Assembly: GCF_047675955.1 (NCBI RefSeq)
Contig: NC_132925.1
Span: 20,608,688 to 20,672,687, forward strand
Source of the DNA: Chlorocebus sabaeus
Taxonomy: Eukaryota; Chordata; Mammalia; Primates; Cercopithecidae
DNA length: 64,000 nt
Direction: 5' to 3'
The translations under genes and the position numbers were made by a program. Every line of letters begins with the position of its first letter. Within the stretch, counting starts at the first letter, position 1. This document shows, one piece after another, positions 12,956-24,973 of the stretch. The notes beneath the pieces are model-generated. The model was not told the DNA's origin. It worked only from the letters and a program-made list of their open reading frames with translations, and did no database searches.

Positions 12956-13104
12956 GTAAACCCTGAATCTATTGTATTCTGATTTATTGTTCTTATGTCT
13001 TTTTGGAGGTTTGTAAAAACTCTTTTTAAGTAGGAGAAGGATGGCACCCCCAGTGTCACTCTTGTTCCTCTGCCTCTCTACTAGTATTTATGTCTGTGTT
13101 CCTA

Positions 13105-13262
13105 AACCTTGCTGTTCTTCAAGATTACTAGGAGGTTTCATTATACCAATTCCTGCATCTCATCATAGACCTACTGGAGTTTAGGACCTGGAAATCCCAT
13201 TTTTAAAGTGTTTTCTGGGTGATTCTTTCACAACTAGTCTTAGACTTTTGGGTTTGTTACAC
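13105..13262 (+). repeat. MER20-like hAT fragment
   Basis: Degraded 'resembles CTACTGGAGTTTAGGACCTGG ... TTTCTGGGTGATTC' pattern typical of MER20. Confidence 0.5.
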
Positions 13263-15330
13263 AGGTCAGTTTTCAAATCCTCTTGACACATGAACCCTTT
13301 TTAGTATAATAGATAAGTAATAAACCTTGGGAATTGAAAATCATTTCATGAACATTACGTAGTGTTGGAAGTAGTTTCAACTAAAAATCACTTAGATTAG
13401 TAATATTCATTAAAAATGGTACATTATAAAGTTGAAACACAATTTTTAATAATATTTAAAGAAAAACTTTTTTTTCCCCATTTTATAGATGACATGTACT
13501 ATTTGTGTTAAGATAAAGCAAGAAGTATCGACATTTGGAACTGACGTAATTTTGGGACCAAATGTATTTTAAAATGTGAACTGAAATTTAAGTATGTGTT
13601 ATGACTTGAAAGTAGAGTTAAAAAACTGCTTTCTTCTTTTAAGATTCTTAGATGTTGCATTTAAAGAAAACTCTTATTATTTTTTACAAATTCTTTGTTT
13701 GCTTATAATTTTCATATGTTTAAAACTGTCCATATTGTGAAATAGTAGTTAAAAAAAAAATCTGGTCTGGATGACTGCATGTAAAGGGCTTCACACGAGA
13801 TAATTTTTGTGGATAAATGGCATGTGTTCTGTTTTTGGCCATTAAATAATTTGGGAGTTTTTGTTTTCTGTTTTTATTTTAGTTACAGTTTAAATAAAGA
13901 CATATTTTCCATCATTTCTCTCTTCCTGTCTTCTAATAATCATGTGGAATTATGTTAATGATGGATGGTTAATAAATATTTGGTGATTGATTGGTGATTT
14001 CTAGTTCCACTTCTATTTCAGAACATAATGGGACAATTTTTCTAAAAGAATTCATAGATGCTGACACAACATTTGCATATAATTTCAGGGGATTTAACCA
14101 TCTGCAAAATATTAAGAAATGTAGATGAGAATTTCACCAGTATAGCCAGTACTGTTCAGAAATTAGCTACAGTGGCCCACATTCTACTCTCAGGAATGGA
14201 TTTATGAATTTTTTGATTTAGGTGAAACTTTTTCCTCACCTATTTCTTGCTACTATTTATACTTCATTCTTTGTTTCTATATTTTTATACATATTATTGT
14301 TAGCTTTTTACCTATGTTAACGTAAAAGATGTTAAAATTGGTTTCTTCTCTGCATCTTGGAAGTCATGCCATGTGTTGTTTTCTTGTATGGCCATCTTCT
14401 AGTTATTGTGTCCTGTCTGATGTATCTGATGATAAGATGATATAAGAATAATACAATCTGCATTTTATTTTTAGAGATAGTTCTAATTTTAAAAAACAAA
14501 AAAAAAACCCTACATCAGAAACTGAAATCTAGTCCACAAAATGAAATTGCCAATCAGCTATCAGTGCTATTTAGAACCTGTGGATTACCCTCACCAAGAA
14601 ACGTGGCCACCTGTGGTCTTCAGCTATCTATTACAGCGGTTCTTGGATGCTTGTTTTCCTCCAAGAGGCAAATGATGTGTAAACTACCTTAGATAGAAGA
14701 TTGACCTGTTGGCAGTATCTCCAGCAGCTAATGGAGCAGGTAGTAGGACATAAAGGGTGTTTCATAGGTAGTGAGATGTGAGGGGAAACAATTTGTAAGA
14801 GTGACGTGGTACGCTCTTGGGATTAGAGGAAGGAACTTGGTAGGGAAGGTAGATAACTGGTAGACATGTTTTAAAGGAATACTTCTAGGGGTTTTCGTTT
14901 TCTAAAAACTTAGAAAATATTAGAGTAGCCTGGAATGGTATGTTAGGAATGAATGAGCTGCCAGCCAGTGTGTGCTGTGGGTATTTATATTCCGTTTAGC
15001 ACTTAGTTTTTTCCAGAAAATACATTTTGTATTGATTACAGGGGTGATCTAAGAACAGATGTTCATTTACTTGGTAACAAAAGTGATAATCATTGTCCCT
15101 TAATTGAGTAAATGGTTAGCAACAGTCCTTTTGTTTACTTGTTCTTGTGTTTTGTTTGTTTGTTTTGATGTCTTTTGTATCTTGGACTTGGATTCCTATT
15201 TGTAAATTGTAGGTTATTCTTGAACTCTTTCTTTTGAAAGACAGTAGTATAAATGCCTGTGGAATATCTTAGTATCCTTAGAAGAAAAGCATGATTTTAA
15301 ATTTAACCTGCTCATAATATTTTGTTTTTG

Positions 15331-15635
15331 TTTTTGTTTTTGTTTTTTTTTTTTGAGACGGAGTCTCGCTGTGTCACCCAGGCTGGAGTGCAGTGGCCCG
15401 ATCTCGGCTCACTGTAAGCTCCGCCTCCCGGGTTTACGCCATTCTCCTGCCTCAGCCTCCGAGTAGCTGGGACTACAGGCGCCCGCCACCACGCCCGGCT
15501 AGTTTTTTGTATTTTTTAGTAGAGACGGGGTTTCACCATGTTAGCCAGGATGGTCTCGATCTCCTGACCTCGTGATCCACCCGCTTCGGCCTCCCAAAGT
15601 GCTGGGATTACAGGCTTGAGCCACCGCGCCCGGCC
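15331..15635 (-). mobile_element. AluY (Old World monkey-type) with 15-bp target-site duplication
   Basis: Antisense full-length AluY between copies of AATATTTTGTTTTTG at 15316-15330 and 15636-15650. Its variants GGGTTTACGCC, GCTAGTTTTTTG and ACAGGCTTGAGCC are those I know from macaque/baboon AluYR copies. Confidence 0.92.
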
Positions 15636-15654
15636 AATATTTTGTTTTTGTTGT

Positions 15655-16130
15655 TGTTGTTTTAAACATTTTATTGTAGAAAAGTTTATATACGAAAGTA
15701 GACATTATAATGAATCCCATAAACCCACATACAATTTCAACAGTTACCAACTTATGGTATCATATAATTATGCTACACACACTTCCAGAGTGCAGTGGTA
15801 CGATCTCAGCTCACTACAAACTTCTCCTCCTGGGTTCAAGTGATTCTCATGACTCAGCCTCCTGAGTAGCTGGGATTACAGGTGTGCATCACTGTGCCTG
15901 GCTAATTTTTGTATTTTTGGTAGAAATGGGGTTTTGCTAGGCTGGTCTCGAGCTCCTGGCCTCAAGTGATCTACCCACCTTGGCCTCCTGCCGGGATTAC
16001 AGACATGAGCTATCACACCCGGCTCCCCTCCTGTATTATTTTGATGCAGATCCCATATACATCATTTTATCTGTAAGCATTTGAATAAGTATTTTAATAA
16101 GTAATACATATTAAAATAGAAGGTAGCAAA
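15655..16130 (-). repeat. Old LINE-like 3' sequence interrupted by an Alu
   Basis: Phrases such as CATTATAATGAATCCCATAA, CCAACTTATGG and CAGATCCCATATACATC resemble a common old LINE 3' end. The Alu at 15787-16024 splits it. Confidence 0.5.
15787..16024 (-). repeat. Alu fragment, antisense, tail missing
   Basis: AGAGTGCAGTGGTACGATCT through CACACCCGGCT; the poly(T) end is absent. Confidence 0.85.
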
Positions 16131-16685
16131 TTCAAAAATGTTTTTAATGTGCTATTTATGGAAGATTATGAATTAATTATGGTTGGCTTGATTTCCATGT
16201 AATTTAGTAGTGGACCACTAGACAGTAAAAATGAAATGTTAAATTTGAGATTATAACTTAAGTTTCTTTTTATAAAATAAAGCCTTAGTTCCTATAATTG
16301 TTATTTCCAGAGTGCCCAGTGGGTATCTGATACTAGGATATAGGTCATTGGGCTCCAAAAAAAACCAAAACAGTAAAATGTTTCTCTTTATCCAGGAGCT
16401 TGTATTTTTTTCATCTAATATTTCTTACGAAAGGAGGTAGATAACTTTTTTGGAAAAGCTGTTGTTAATCTTCTGTTTCTTTTTGCCTTCTCCTCCCTGG
16501 TACTAGAAGTAAAAATACAAAAAAGTATAAAGAAAGTAAAATGATTTATAATCTTATATTCAGACATACTTAACATTCCAGACTATCGTTGTACACATAC
16601 ATTATTTCCCTATCTTGTACGTTTAGGCCTTACCGAGTATAGATAAAAAGAAAACACGTTTTTGTTTATTCCTCTCTTCTTGCAG

Positions 16686-16850
16686 ATACTGTGGATGGTA
16701 GGGAAGAAAAGCCTGCTTCTGATTCTTCTGGAAAACAGTCTACTCAGGTTATGGCAGCAAGTATGTCTGCTTTTGATCCTTTAAAAAACCAAGATGAAAT
16801 CAATAAAAATGTTATGTCAGCATTTGGCTTAACAGATGATCAGGTTTCAG
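16686..16850 (+). CDS. TFG: TFG coding exon 5 (residues 139-194)
   Basis: Acceptor AG lies at 16684-16685 and a strong donor GTAAGT at 16851. The 165-nt exon is phase 1/1. It encodes a polar linker (REEKPASDSSGKQST) and the segment MSAFDPLKNQDEINKNVMSA ending in DDQVS, identical to human TFG as I remember it. There is no recognised fold; the segment lies between the coiled coil and the Pro/Gln-rich tail. The following intron is the classic site of TFG-NTRK1 (TRK-T3) and TFG-ALK long junctions in humans. The frame stays open for 28 more codons into the intron before a stop. Confidence 0.97.
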
Positions 16851-16919
16851 GTAAGTTAGTTTCCAACTCCTTTATACCCTTCCTTTCCTTCATCTTTCCT
16901 TTCTTCCCTTTTGTTCTTT

Positions 16920-18700
16920 CTTTAATTGAAGAATAACTTGGATATGGTGAAGTGCACAAGTCTTAAGTGTTCTGTTTAACAAATTTTTACATATTTGTAC
17001 ACTTATGTAAAAGACTAACTAGATTAAGATGTAGATTATTTCCAATACTCAGAAAACTTTCTTATGTCCTCTCCCCAACAGTAGCACCCTCCCCCTTAAA
17101 GAATAACCACTGTTGGGTTCAAGTAAATTTTTGAAAGTAAAATTTAGAAAGTTTGCAAAAATCTGAACTATTTTATAATTTGATTAGTTGCAGTATTCGA
17201 ATTATATTTGATTTGTCTTTTCTCTTAGAGAAATTGAAAATTATATGTAGATTTTCTGGTTAAATTGCTTGAGTATAGAGTGGATTTGTATATAAACAAA
17301 TTTTTAACCCTAAAGCAGTACAAATATTGTTTTATTCTTTTTAACTTTTGGTTATATTTTCTTCATTATTTTTTCCCGCTTCTTTTTCTCTTTTTGGATT
17401 CTAATAACATACATTAGAGAGCTTGATACTGTCTCATGGGTCGTTAAGGTTCATTTTTCTTCAGTCTTCTCTCTGTTCTTCAGGTTGGGTGATTTCTGTT
17501 GAACACTCCAGGGTCACTGTGATTTCTAAAACCTTTCTAGTGAATTATTTAATTGTGCTTTCAGTTCTAGAATTTCCATTGAGTTTTTATAGTTTCTGTT
17601 TTTCTGTTGAGATTATTTGACATTCATTAAGACTACATTTTCCTTTAATTGTTTGAATGTATTTATGTTTGATTCTTTAAAAATATTTAGAAGAGCTGCT
17701 TTAAAATGTTTATCTGCAACATCTAACACTTGGAGCCATTTGGAGTCAGTTTCTGTTGACCGGGTTCCTCTCCCCCACACACACTCCCCAACTCCCGTAG
17801 GGTCACATTTTTCTGTTTCTTTGCCTGTCTAATAGAGTTTGGTCGAAAACTAGACATTCTGGTTAATATGTTGTAGTGACTTGGGATTCTTTATATTCTT
17901 TTGAGGATCTGGCAGGGAGTTCATTTGTGTGGACTTTATCAACATAAATAACAAACAGAAAAGGGCTGTCTAAAAGAAAAAGGTATTTGGGAATAGAGCA
18001 TTACATTGAAAATATGCATCCCGTAGTAAACTGTGTGCATATTCAGTGAGGTAAAGTCAGACAAAAGTTTTTAAAGGGAAAAATGAAGAGAATACGTAAT
18101 TGTTTTGAAATAATTATTGTTGGCTACGAAGATCATTAGCAGGAGTGATACCAGTCTGAGGTTGGACAGGCAGTTTCTGGGCAGATGTCCTCACAGTCAC
18201 AGAAGTACTGATTTATTTATTTTTGCAAAGTTGTGATGGCCTTTGTGTAGGCTTGTGGTTTTTGAACTCTTTTGTGATAGTTTTTCTAAGAATCCTCTCT
18301 TCATGACCATATCAGTGTTTTTTATATTTTTTAACATTAATGACTTCGTTTTGTTTTTGATAACTTTCACATACTCAAAACTACTCCTTCTTTCTCCCTA
18401 TGGTGTATAGCAGCTGATATGTATGCTCAGTCCTTTCAGCTTGCTCCAGGTGCTGCTTTTTCTCTGAGCCTTCTTGAGATCTCCTCCTCCGCTCTCCCAG
18501 CCCTACAGTCAGCTGCGGATTTGGGCAGAGTATATATACCTAGATTTTGGGTCTTACCCTTTCAGTGGCACCCTCACTTCAGGGATTTTCCTCCTAAATC
18601 TTCAGCTGCTTGTCCAGCCATGAGGTGGTTAACACTGTGGTTTTCTGCCATTGGAGCTGCAGAGGTCAGCGCTTTTAATTCTTATCCATTCTAGTTTATT
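16920..18700 (-). repeat. Old L1 remnants, antisense
   Basis: 16920-17120 resembles an L1M 3'UTR (GTGAAGTGCACAAGTCTTAAG). 17330-18700 has T-rich antisense ORF2/3' wording (CAGTTCTAGAATTTCCATTG, GAAGAGCTGCTTTAAAATG). Highly diverged; borders approximate. Confidence 0.5.
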
Positions 18701-19499
18701 GGGGTAAACTCTGGTTTCTGATTGACTTTCAGTTATTTCAAATAGTTTCTTTTGTTCATGTTTTTGGTTATTACCTGGGGGAGAGTTTATCTGATGGATT
18801 TACTTTGCCTTTATCAGTAGTTGGAAATGTATACAGTGTATTCATTTTGTATTTCTTAGAGACTTTCATGGAATTACTCACTAAATAAAATTGTGTGAAA
18901 ATCTGATGAGGTCAGACTTTTACATTTTGATTTAAATGTACTGTATTCCAGGTAGAATAATATTAATATGATTCACATTATTTGAAGACCATTTTTCTCA
19001 CAGCTTTGTGTTTTGAATTATAGTCGGAAAAACTGTACACATGGCCAGGATACTTTTGTAGTTCTTCAGGTGTGATGTGGTAAAAAATATGGCTTATTAC
19101 AATAATGAATGTGGCAATGGGAACGAGGGATAAAATATTACAAAGATGGAATGAACATTAACTGTCATAAATTACATATAAGGGAGGAAAGAGGAGCCAA
19201 AGTAACAAATACATATATATTTAGGCTAATAACATAGTGTCTTTTATAGGAAGAATGTGTATATGTATTTATCTACATAGATATAAATTTAAGTAAAATG
19301 GTGATAGATAGAAACCATCGATTTTATTCTGGCAATCATCAGTCTCTCTTGCATTACCACTGTTATATCCTAGTTTAGGTTCTTATTAATACTTGGACTG
19401 TCAGCTATCAACTGTGCCTAATACTGTGGTAAGTTCTGGGGATACATCAGAGCAGAAGATAGAGGTTTGCCCTTAGAGAAATTAGTCTGCTCATAATAG

Positions 19500-19785
19500 C
19501 AAGTACTTATATGGAACTTTCTGAGTAGTAGTCACTTTTATAAGCTTTTGCTGTATAATTCCTTTTATAAGCCCATGCGATAAGCTCTTGTTAACTCATA
19601 ATCCTCACAATAACCTTATGAAATAGGAATTAGTATATCCTTTGTACAGATGAGGAAACTGAGGCACAGAAAGAGATTATGTAACATCTCCAGAGTTACA
19701 CAGCTAGTGAGTGACAGCACTGGGATTTGAACCTAGGTAGTCTAGCTCCAAAGCCTATGCTTTTAACCACTCTTCTGCATTGCTA
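19500..19785 (-). repeat. MIR, antisense
   Basis: The conserved core appears as GATGAGGAAACTGAGGCACA, CACAGCTAGTGAGTGACAG and GGATTTGAACCTAGG in reverse order of the MIR consensus. Confidence 0.88.
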
Positions 19786-20712
19786 AAGCAGAAAGAATTT
19801 AAAGGAATAAGACATATTTACATTGTCCTCAGAATCTCTTTTTTGACTGTCACAGCATTGGAACTGTAGTATATTCTCTCCATTCATTTCTGTGTTCATT
19901 ATTTTGGAAGAAGGACAGTGTCTCCATGTGTAAGTTAGAGTGCTAGGCCTTGTGAGGCAGACAAAAACAATCAGCGGTCAGGAGCCCGGCCAAAAGACCC
20001 CAGAGGCTTTAAGAGTGAAAGGGGGAGCTGTTCAGAAATGCAAAGTAGAAGTCAGTATGGGTTAATAAAAGTAAACTAGATAGAAGTTCATTAGTGGAAA
20101 AGGTATTTATGAGTCAAGAAGGCTTACTAGAAGTGTGGAATTATAATTGGATTTTAAATAATGTCATATTTAAATATGTGGGGTATAGTGGAGAGAACAG
20201 TGATAAATGAAATAGAGGTAAAAAAATATTAGATATGTTATGGGAGTTGGTAGAAGTTAGTTTAGCTGAAAGGGAGATGTGCGAGAAGAGAAATTGTGAG
20301 AAATAATGTTTGGACCCTTAATGCCAAACTAGGGGGTTGAACTTAATTTATGGGCAGTGAAGACCCCTGGAAGAATGAAGTGATAATTTTGGTTGATGTG
20401 CAGAATGCATTGCTTGGAGTGGGAGGATATTGGCATTGCAGACATGTTTTGTTTTTTTGCAGGAAGAGGTTAAGACTCAGGAATATAGTACTTTACACTT
20501 TATAAGGAAGGACTTCCAGTTGTAGCTTTGGATTAAGAGACTGGAACAAAGGAAAAAATAAAGTACATACATTTAATGTAAAAAGCCATATTTGTGGTTA
20601 TATACTTATTCTATAGTATTTTTAGTATCTTTTAACCAAATGTATTCCTTGAGCTTACTGGGGGAAGGCCATGTATTGGATACTAAACTGACTTTTTTTT
20701 TTGACTATTCAG

Positions 20713-20853
20713 GGCCACCCAGTGCTCCTGCAGAAGATCGTTCAGGAACACCTGACAGCATTGCTTCCTCCTCCTCAGCAGCTCACCCACCAGGAGTTCA
20801 GCCGCAGCAACCACCATACACAGGAGCTCAGACACAAGCAGGTCAGATTGAAG
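20713..20853 (+). CDS. TFG: TFG coding exon 6 (residues 194-241), with an internal alternative donor
   Basis: Acceptor AG lies at 20711-20712 and donor GTAAAA at 20854. The 141-nt exon is phase 1/1. It encodes the start of the disordered Pro/Ser/Gln-rich tail (GPPSAPAEDRSGTPD, then serine run SSSS, QPQQPPY, GAQTQAGQIE). A second usable donor, CAG followed by GTCAGA at 20842-20847, lies 12 nt upstream of the main donor. Its use would remove GQIE in frame and would give a 396-residue protein. I recall a human TFG isoform of that size. Confidence 0.97.
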
Positions 20854-21885
20854 GTAAAATAGAGTTTAGAACACATGTTTGGGAAAGTACATGTGTAGAA
20901 GTGTTTATTGCAGCATTGTTGTAAGCACCTCATGTATTTAGTCATGCCTTAAACGCAGGAAAAATTTTGATGTGCTGACAGATTTGATGTTAAAAAAACC
21001 AAATAGAACAATATGTCAGGTTTGTTTCCAATTAATGGAATGAAAAAAATACCTTAAAAAAGTGTTTCTATGAATATAGGTAGAATGAAAGACCAGTCAT
21101 TAGTCAGTGGTGACCCTCGGGGAGGGCAGTGAAGTTCAGACTGGTGGTTTCACACTTTATTTTGTGTTATACTTACATGCTGTTTTATCTGCCTCCTTTC
21201 TTCAGCATCCATGCATGATTTTTCTAATTTGAAAAGATTTCTAAATAGAGGTAAAGGATAACTTTAGTTGTAGTGGATTTTTTTGATAAGATTAGTAGCC
21301 TTTTATAGTTTTGTAAATTTAGCAATATGTCTTTAATGGAAAAAAAGCAGTGTATTTTAAGTCATACTTTTTCTTCTGAAATAATCCATCCTTGGATATG
21401 CAATTTAGTCCCTCTGGGTTTTGATATTCTTTCACTGTAAAATGTGAAAATTGGACTAAACACAGTGGTTTCAAAAGAATGTCTTTAGTTCTGAATGAAA
21501 TATAACTTGAAAGCTCTATTTAAAATCGGGGATTGAAGGGTAACAGACCTCAGACAGCAGGCACTAAGGTGCCTCGTTGAAAACCTTGGAGTTCTGCAGA
21601 ACAGGACTAAGTATTTACTAATCTCTAGGGTGCCTTCCAGATTAAATGTGGTTTTTGTGTTGCCTGGGCATGTTGGGACCTTTAAAACCACATTCCACTT
21701 CAGAACGAACACCAGGTGGCGCTCTAACTATTTGTTTAATGGGTCAGATAGTGGTATAATGTATTTCCAGCACCCGAAGCAAGTGATCAAGGTTATCAAT
21801 CACATGAAAACAAAAAACATAGGCTAAAATTAACTGACCACTTTTGGAATAGAATCCTATCCTGTGGTGATACTTTCGGAGTTAC

Positions 21886-22220
21886 CTGGCTAGGTGTAGT
21901 GGCTCATGCCTATAATCCCAGCGCTTTGGGAGACTGAGCCAGGAGGATCACTTGAGCCCAGGAGTTTGTGACTAAGCTGGGTGACATAGTGAGACCCTGT
22001 CCTTACAAATAAAAGAACGATTTAAAAAAGTTAGCCATGTGCTATGGCATGTGCCTATAGTTCCAGCTACTTGTGAAGCTGAAGTGGAAGGATTGTTTGC
22101 ATTGTTGAATTGAAGCAGTCTGGGCTGCAGTGAGCTGTGATCACACTCCACTGCACTCCAGCCTGGACAACAGAATGAGACCCTGTCTCAAAAACAAAGC
22201 CAAAAAAAAAAAAAACAAAA
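21886..22220 (+). repeat. AluJ-like element, sense
   Basis: GGCTAGGTGTAGTGGCTCAT through CCTGTCTCAAAAACAAAG and an A-rich tail; old. Confidence 0.88.
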
Positions 22221-22931
22221 CTCCACAGAGTTGTCTGTTGGATGAACACCAGTCATTATGGACTAGCAGGTGACATTTTGCTGATGAATCAGTGGTTTAT
22301 GAAGAATTCCTTATTAAGCCTTTTCTCAACCAGCTTTAGTTAACTCCTCCTCTGCACCAAAATGCTACTGCCAAAACTAGAACAAACTAGAACTAAAGCA
22401 GATGTGGGCTGAAATAGACAAAAGCAGAGTATAGGTACGATGAGAGTTTAATGCCTACCTCAAGTGAACTAAAGATTTGTTTTTAAATAAATCCCATTTT
22501 AAGCAGTGTATACTGTGTACTGTGTAAGCAGTGTATAATGTATACTGTGATACAGTGACAGTTGGAAGGATCATTGTACCAAATAATGTTTACTGTTTAT
22601 GTATAAATAAATGGGAATTAAGGCTCTACTAGCGATATCTAAACATACTATGAAATGTTTGTTTTAATTGAGCATTTTCAAATAAGTAAAATTTTAAAAA
22701 TGTGAAAGGACATACAGTGAAAATTCTCTCTCCCACCTCTGTCCACAGCAACCAAATTCCTTTTTCCAGAGATAGCAGATTAACACCGTTTATATGCATT
22801 TAATTCTTTTAAGTAATATTGTATGCCTTGCTACAATTAACTGTTAGCTTACATTACAACATACAATATGAAAATTGTGCAATTAATACGTGACATCGTT
22901 TAAACTATTAATAACTGATCTAATTCTAGAT

Positions 22932-23211
22932 CAGTGCTGTCCAAAAGAATTATGGTAGAAGCCACATGTAATTTTTCTATTTAGCTGCATTAGAAAAATG
23001 TTTAAGAAAAGGTAAAATTTTATTTAGCCTAATGTATCCAACGTGTAATCAGTATTAAAAAGTTATTTTTTTTGGTACTGTGTTGGAAGTCTGGGATTTG
23101 ACACTGATTCGGAACACTTCAAACAACAAACAACATATCACAATTCAGACAAGCCACATTTCAGGTGCTCAGTAGCCACATGTGGCTAGTGACTATTTTA
23201 AGAGCACAGCT
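22932..23211 (+). repeat. hAT-type MITE (MER3/MER33-like)
   Basis: Starts CAGTGCTGTCCAAAAGAAT and ends with CAGTAGCCACATGTGGCTAG and AGCACAGC; GAAGCCACATG also recurs at the left end. Confidence 0.65.
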
Positions 23212-23749
23212 TTAGATAAATATATTCATTATTTATAGATTCCCAGCATTAATTATAGGTTGCTTTAATAAATACTTTTTGATGTATAATGAGTCTTTGA
23301 CATCGCCAGTTACTTAGATCAACTACTGGTTATAATTTGAGCAGAATTACCAACATAAAATGTATCACTTATAATTTATTAACATAGCAATCTCTTGCAA
23401 TGTGTAATAGTCCAAACTAAAATTAAGAATTCTGAGTTGTTAACTCCCATAAAAGGGACCTTGGAACTGTGAATTTTATTCCAAATAAATATAGTCTTAA
23501 TATGTTGTTCAGTTAAAAGGATCAACAAGATATTGAGCATCATTAAAAAAACCAAAAGGGATAATGTTACCCTTCTTCATATAAAGCCAGTGCCTGTTAC
23601 TGGAAGACTGTGTGATGTTGCCAGAAATGTAACTGGTAAGGAGAAGAACGCTAAAAATCATCAGAGACCAGGAGATATTGCTGTTTGACAAACTGAAAAA
23701 ATGAAAAAGCATATAATTAAAATCCGTAAAATCATATGCCAGTATAATG

Positions 23750-23998
23750 AAAAGCTGAGTAGACTTTATTATGTAAATATTGAAACATACATAGAATAAT
23801 CAACTCTTCATGTAGTCACGTGGCTTCAACATTTACCAATATTTGGCATTCTTTTTTCATCATTTTTCCCTGCTGCGCCCCTTTTAATTTGCTGGAGTAG
23901 TTTAAATCAAATTATGAACAGCTTATTATACTCAGCTATTTCAGTATGTATGTCTAACTGATAATCTTCTTTTTAATATAACCACCATGCTGTTATTT
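23750..23998 (-). repeat. Old LINE-like fragment
   Basis: Same family as the 15655-16130 sequence (ATAGAATAATCAACTC, GGCTTCAACATTTACC, TTTCAGTATGTATGTC). Confidence 0.45.
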
Positions 23999-24011
23999 AA
24001 CAGTGATTCTT

Positions 24012-24092
24012 TTTTATTGTTAATTGAGACAGGGTGTCACTCTGTTGCCCAGGTTGGAGTGCACAGGCTTGATTATAGCTCACTGCACCTTC
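24012..24092 (-). mobile_element. Short Alu monomer (FLAM-like) with 13-bp target-site duplication
   Basis: An 81-bp antisense Alu fragment (GAGACAGGGTGTCACTCTG to CTCACTGCACCTTC) flanked by AACAGTGATTCTT at 23999-24011 and 24093-24105, so it is a complete 5'-truncated insertion. Confidence 0.85.
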
Positions 24093-24249
24093 AACAGTGA
24101 TTCTTAATGTCAACACGTACTAGTCTATATTTGAATTTCCCTAATTGTTTCAAGAAAATTGACTTGTTCAAATTAGGGGCCTAACAAGGTTCACACTTTG
24201 CATTTGTTAATGTGTCTTGAGTCATTTTTTCTAACAGCTATCCCTTACA

Positions 24250-24690
24250 TGTTTCCAAAGTCAAAACTATGTGTATTACGTATTACCGTGTAACTATTAT
24301 CCCAAAACGTAGATGCTTAGACAACAAAAGTTTGTTATCTCATACAGTTTTAGACAGATATCCGAGAATGGTTTAGCTGCGTGATTTTGGCTCAGCATCT
24401 CTCATGAGGTTGCAATTAAAAATGGCTGCTGGAGTTATAGTCATCTGAAGCTTAACCAGAGCTGGAGGGTTGAGTTCTTTACCATTTGGACTTCTCCATA
24501 GGGCTGCTTGGGTGACCTCATGACATGACAGCTTCACCAGAATGAGCAATCAGAAGAGAGTGAGGTAGAAGATACCTGTCTTTTATAGCCTGTCCTCAGA
24601 AATGTCACTATCATTTCTGCAATATTCTCTTGGTATACAGGTCAGCCCTATTCAGTATGTGAGGGACTACATAAGGGAGCAGATACTCAT
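24250..24690 (-). repeat. MLT1-like (MaLR) LTR, antisense, tentative class
   Basis: GTTATCTCATACAGTTTTAG, CTCTCATGAGGTTGCAAT, CTCCATAGGGCTGCTTG and CCTCATGACATGACAGC form a known ancient repeat pattern. It is the reverse complement of the family seen at 56440-56865. Confidence 0.55.
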
Positions 24691-24973
24691 GTGCTTGTTG
24701 CTTATTCTTTGGTCATTTTTGTGTTGTGGAGTTAAATCTTTCTAATTTCTAAGAATGTAAATGATACCAACCCATTGTCATGAATGCTATTCATGTGCAG
24801 AAGCCCGTGAGGGGCATCATAGAGGTTGGCTATTCTGTGTAATAAATAATTCCCAGAAGTCTTACCGTTACTCTTTGCTTCATCCTGTTCTCTTTTACCC
24901 CTTAATTTTTTTTATTACTTTTTACTTTGGCGTTGATTCTTTTTGAAAATATGCATAAAACATAGCTTATATA

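Larger units (their letters stand above)
12956..16685 (+). other. TFG: TFG intron 4
   Basis: About 3.7 kb with a MER20-like fragment, an AluY with target-site duplication, an Alu fragment and old LINE-like flanks. 13270-15310 is AT-rich without a feature I can name. In human tumours this intron hosts the short TFG-ALK breakpoint. Confidence 0.85.
16851..20712 (+). other. TFG: TFG intron 5
   Basis: About 3.9 kb: old L1-like sequence on the minus strand (16920-18700) and a MIR (19500-19785). 18800-19480 and 19800-20700 show nothing certain. It corresponds to the human TFG-NTRK1 (TRK-T3) and TFG-ALK long breakpoint intron. Confidence 0.85.
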
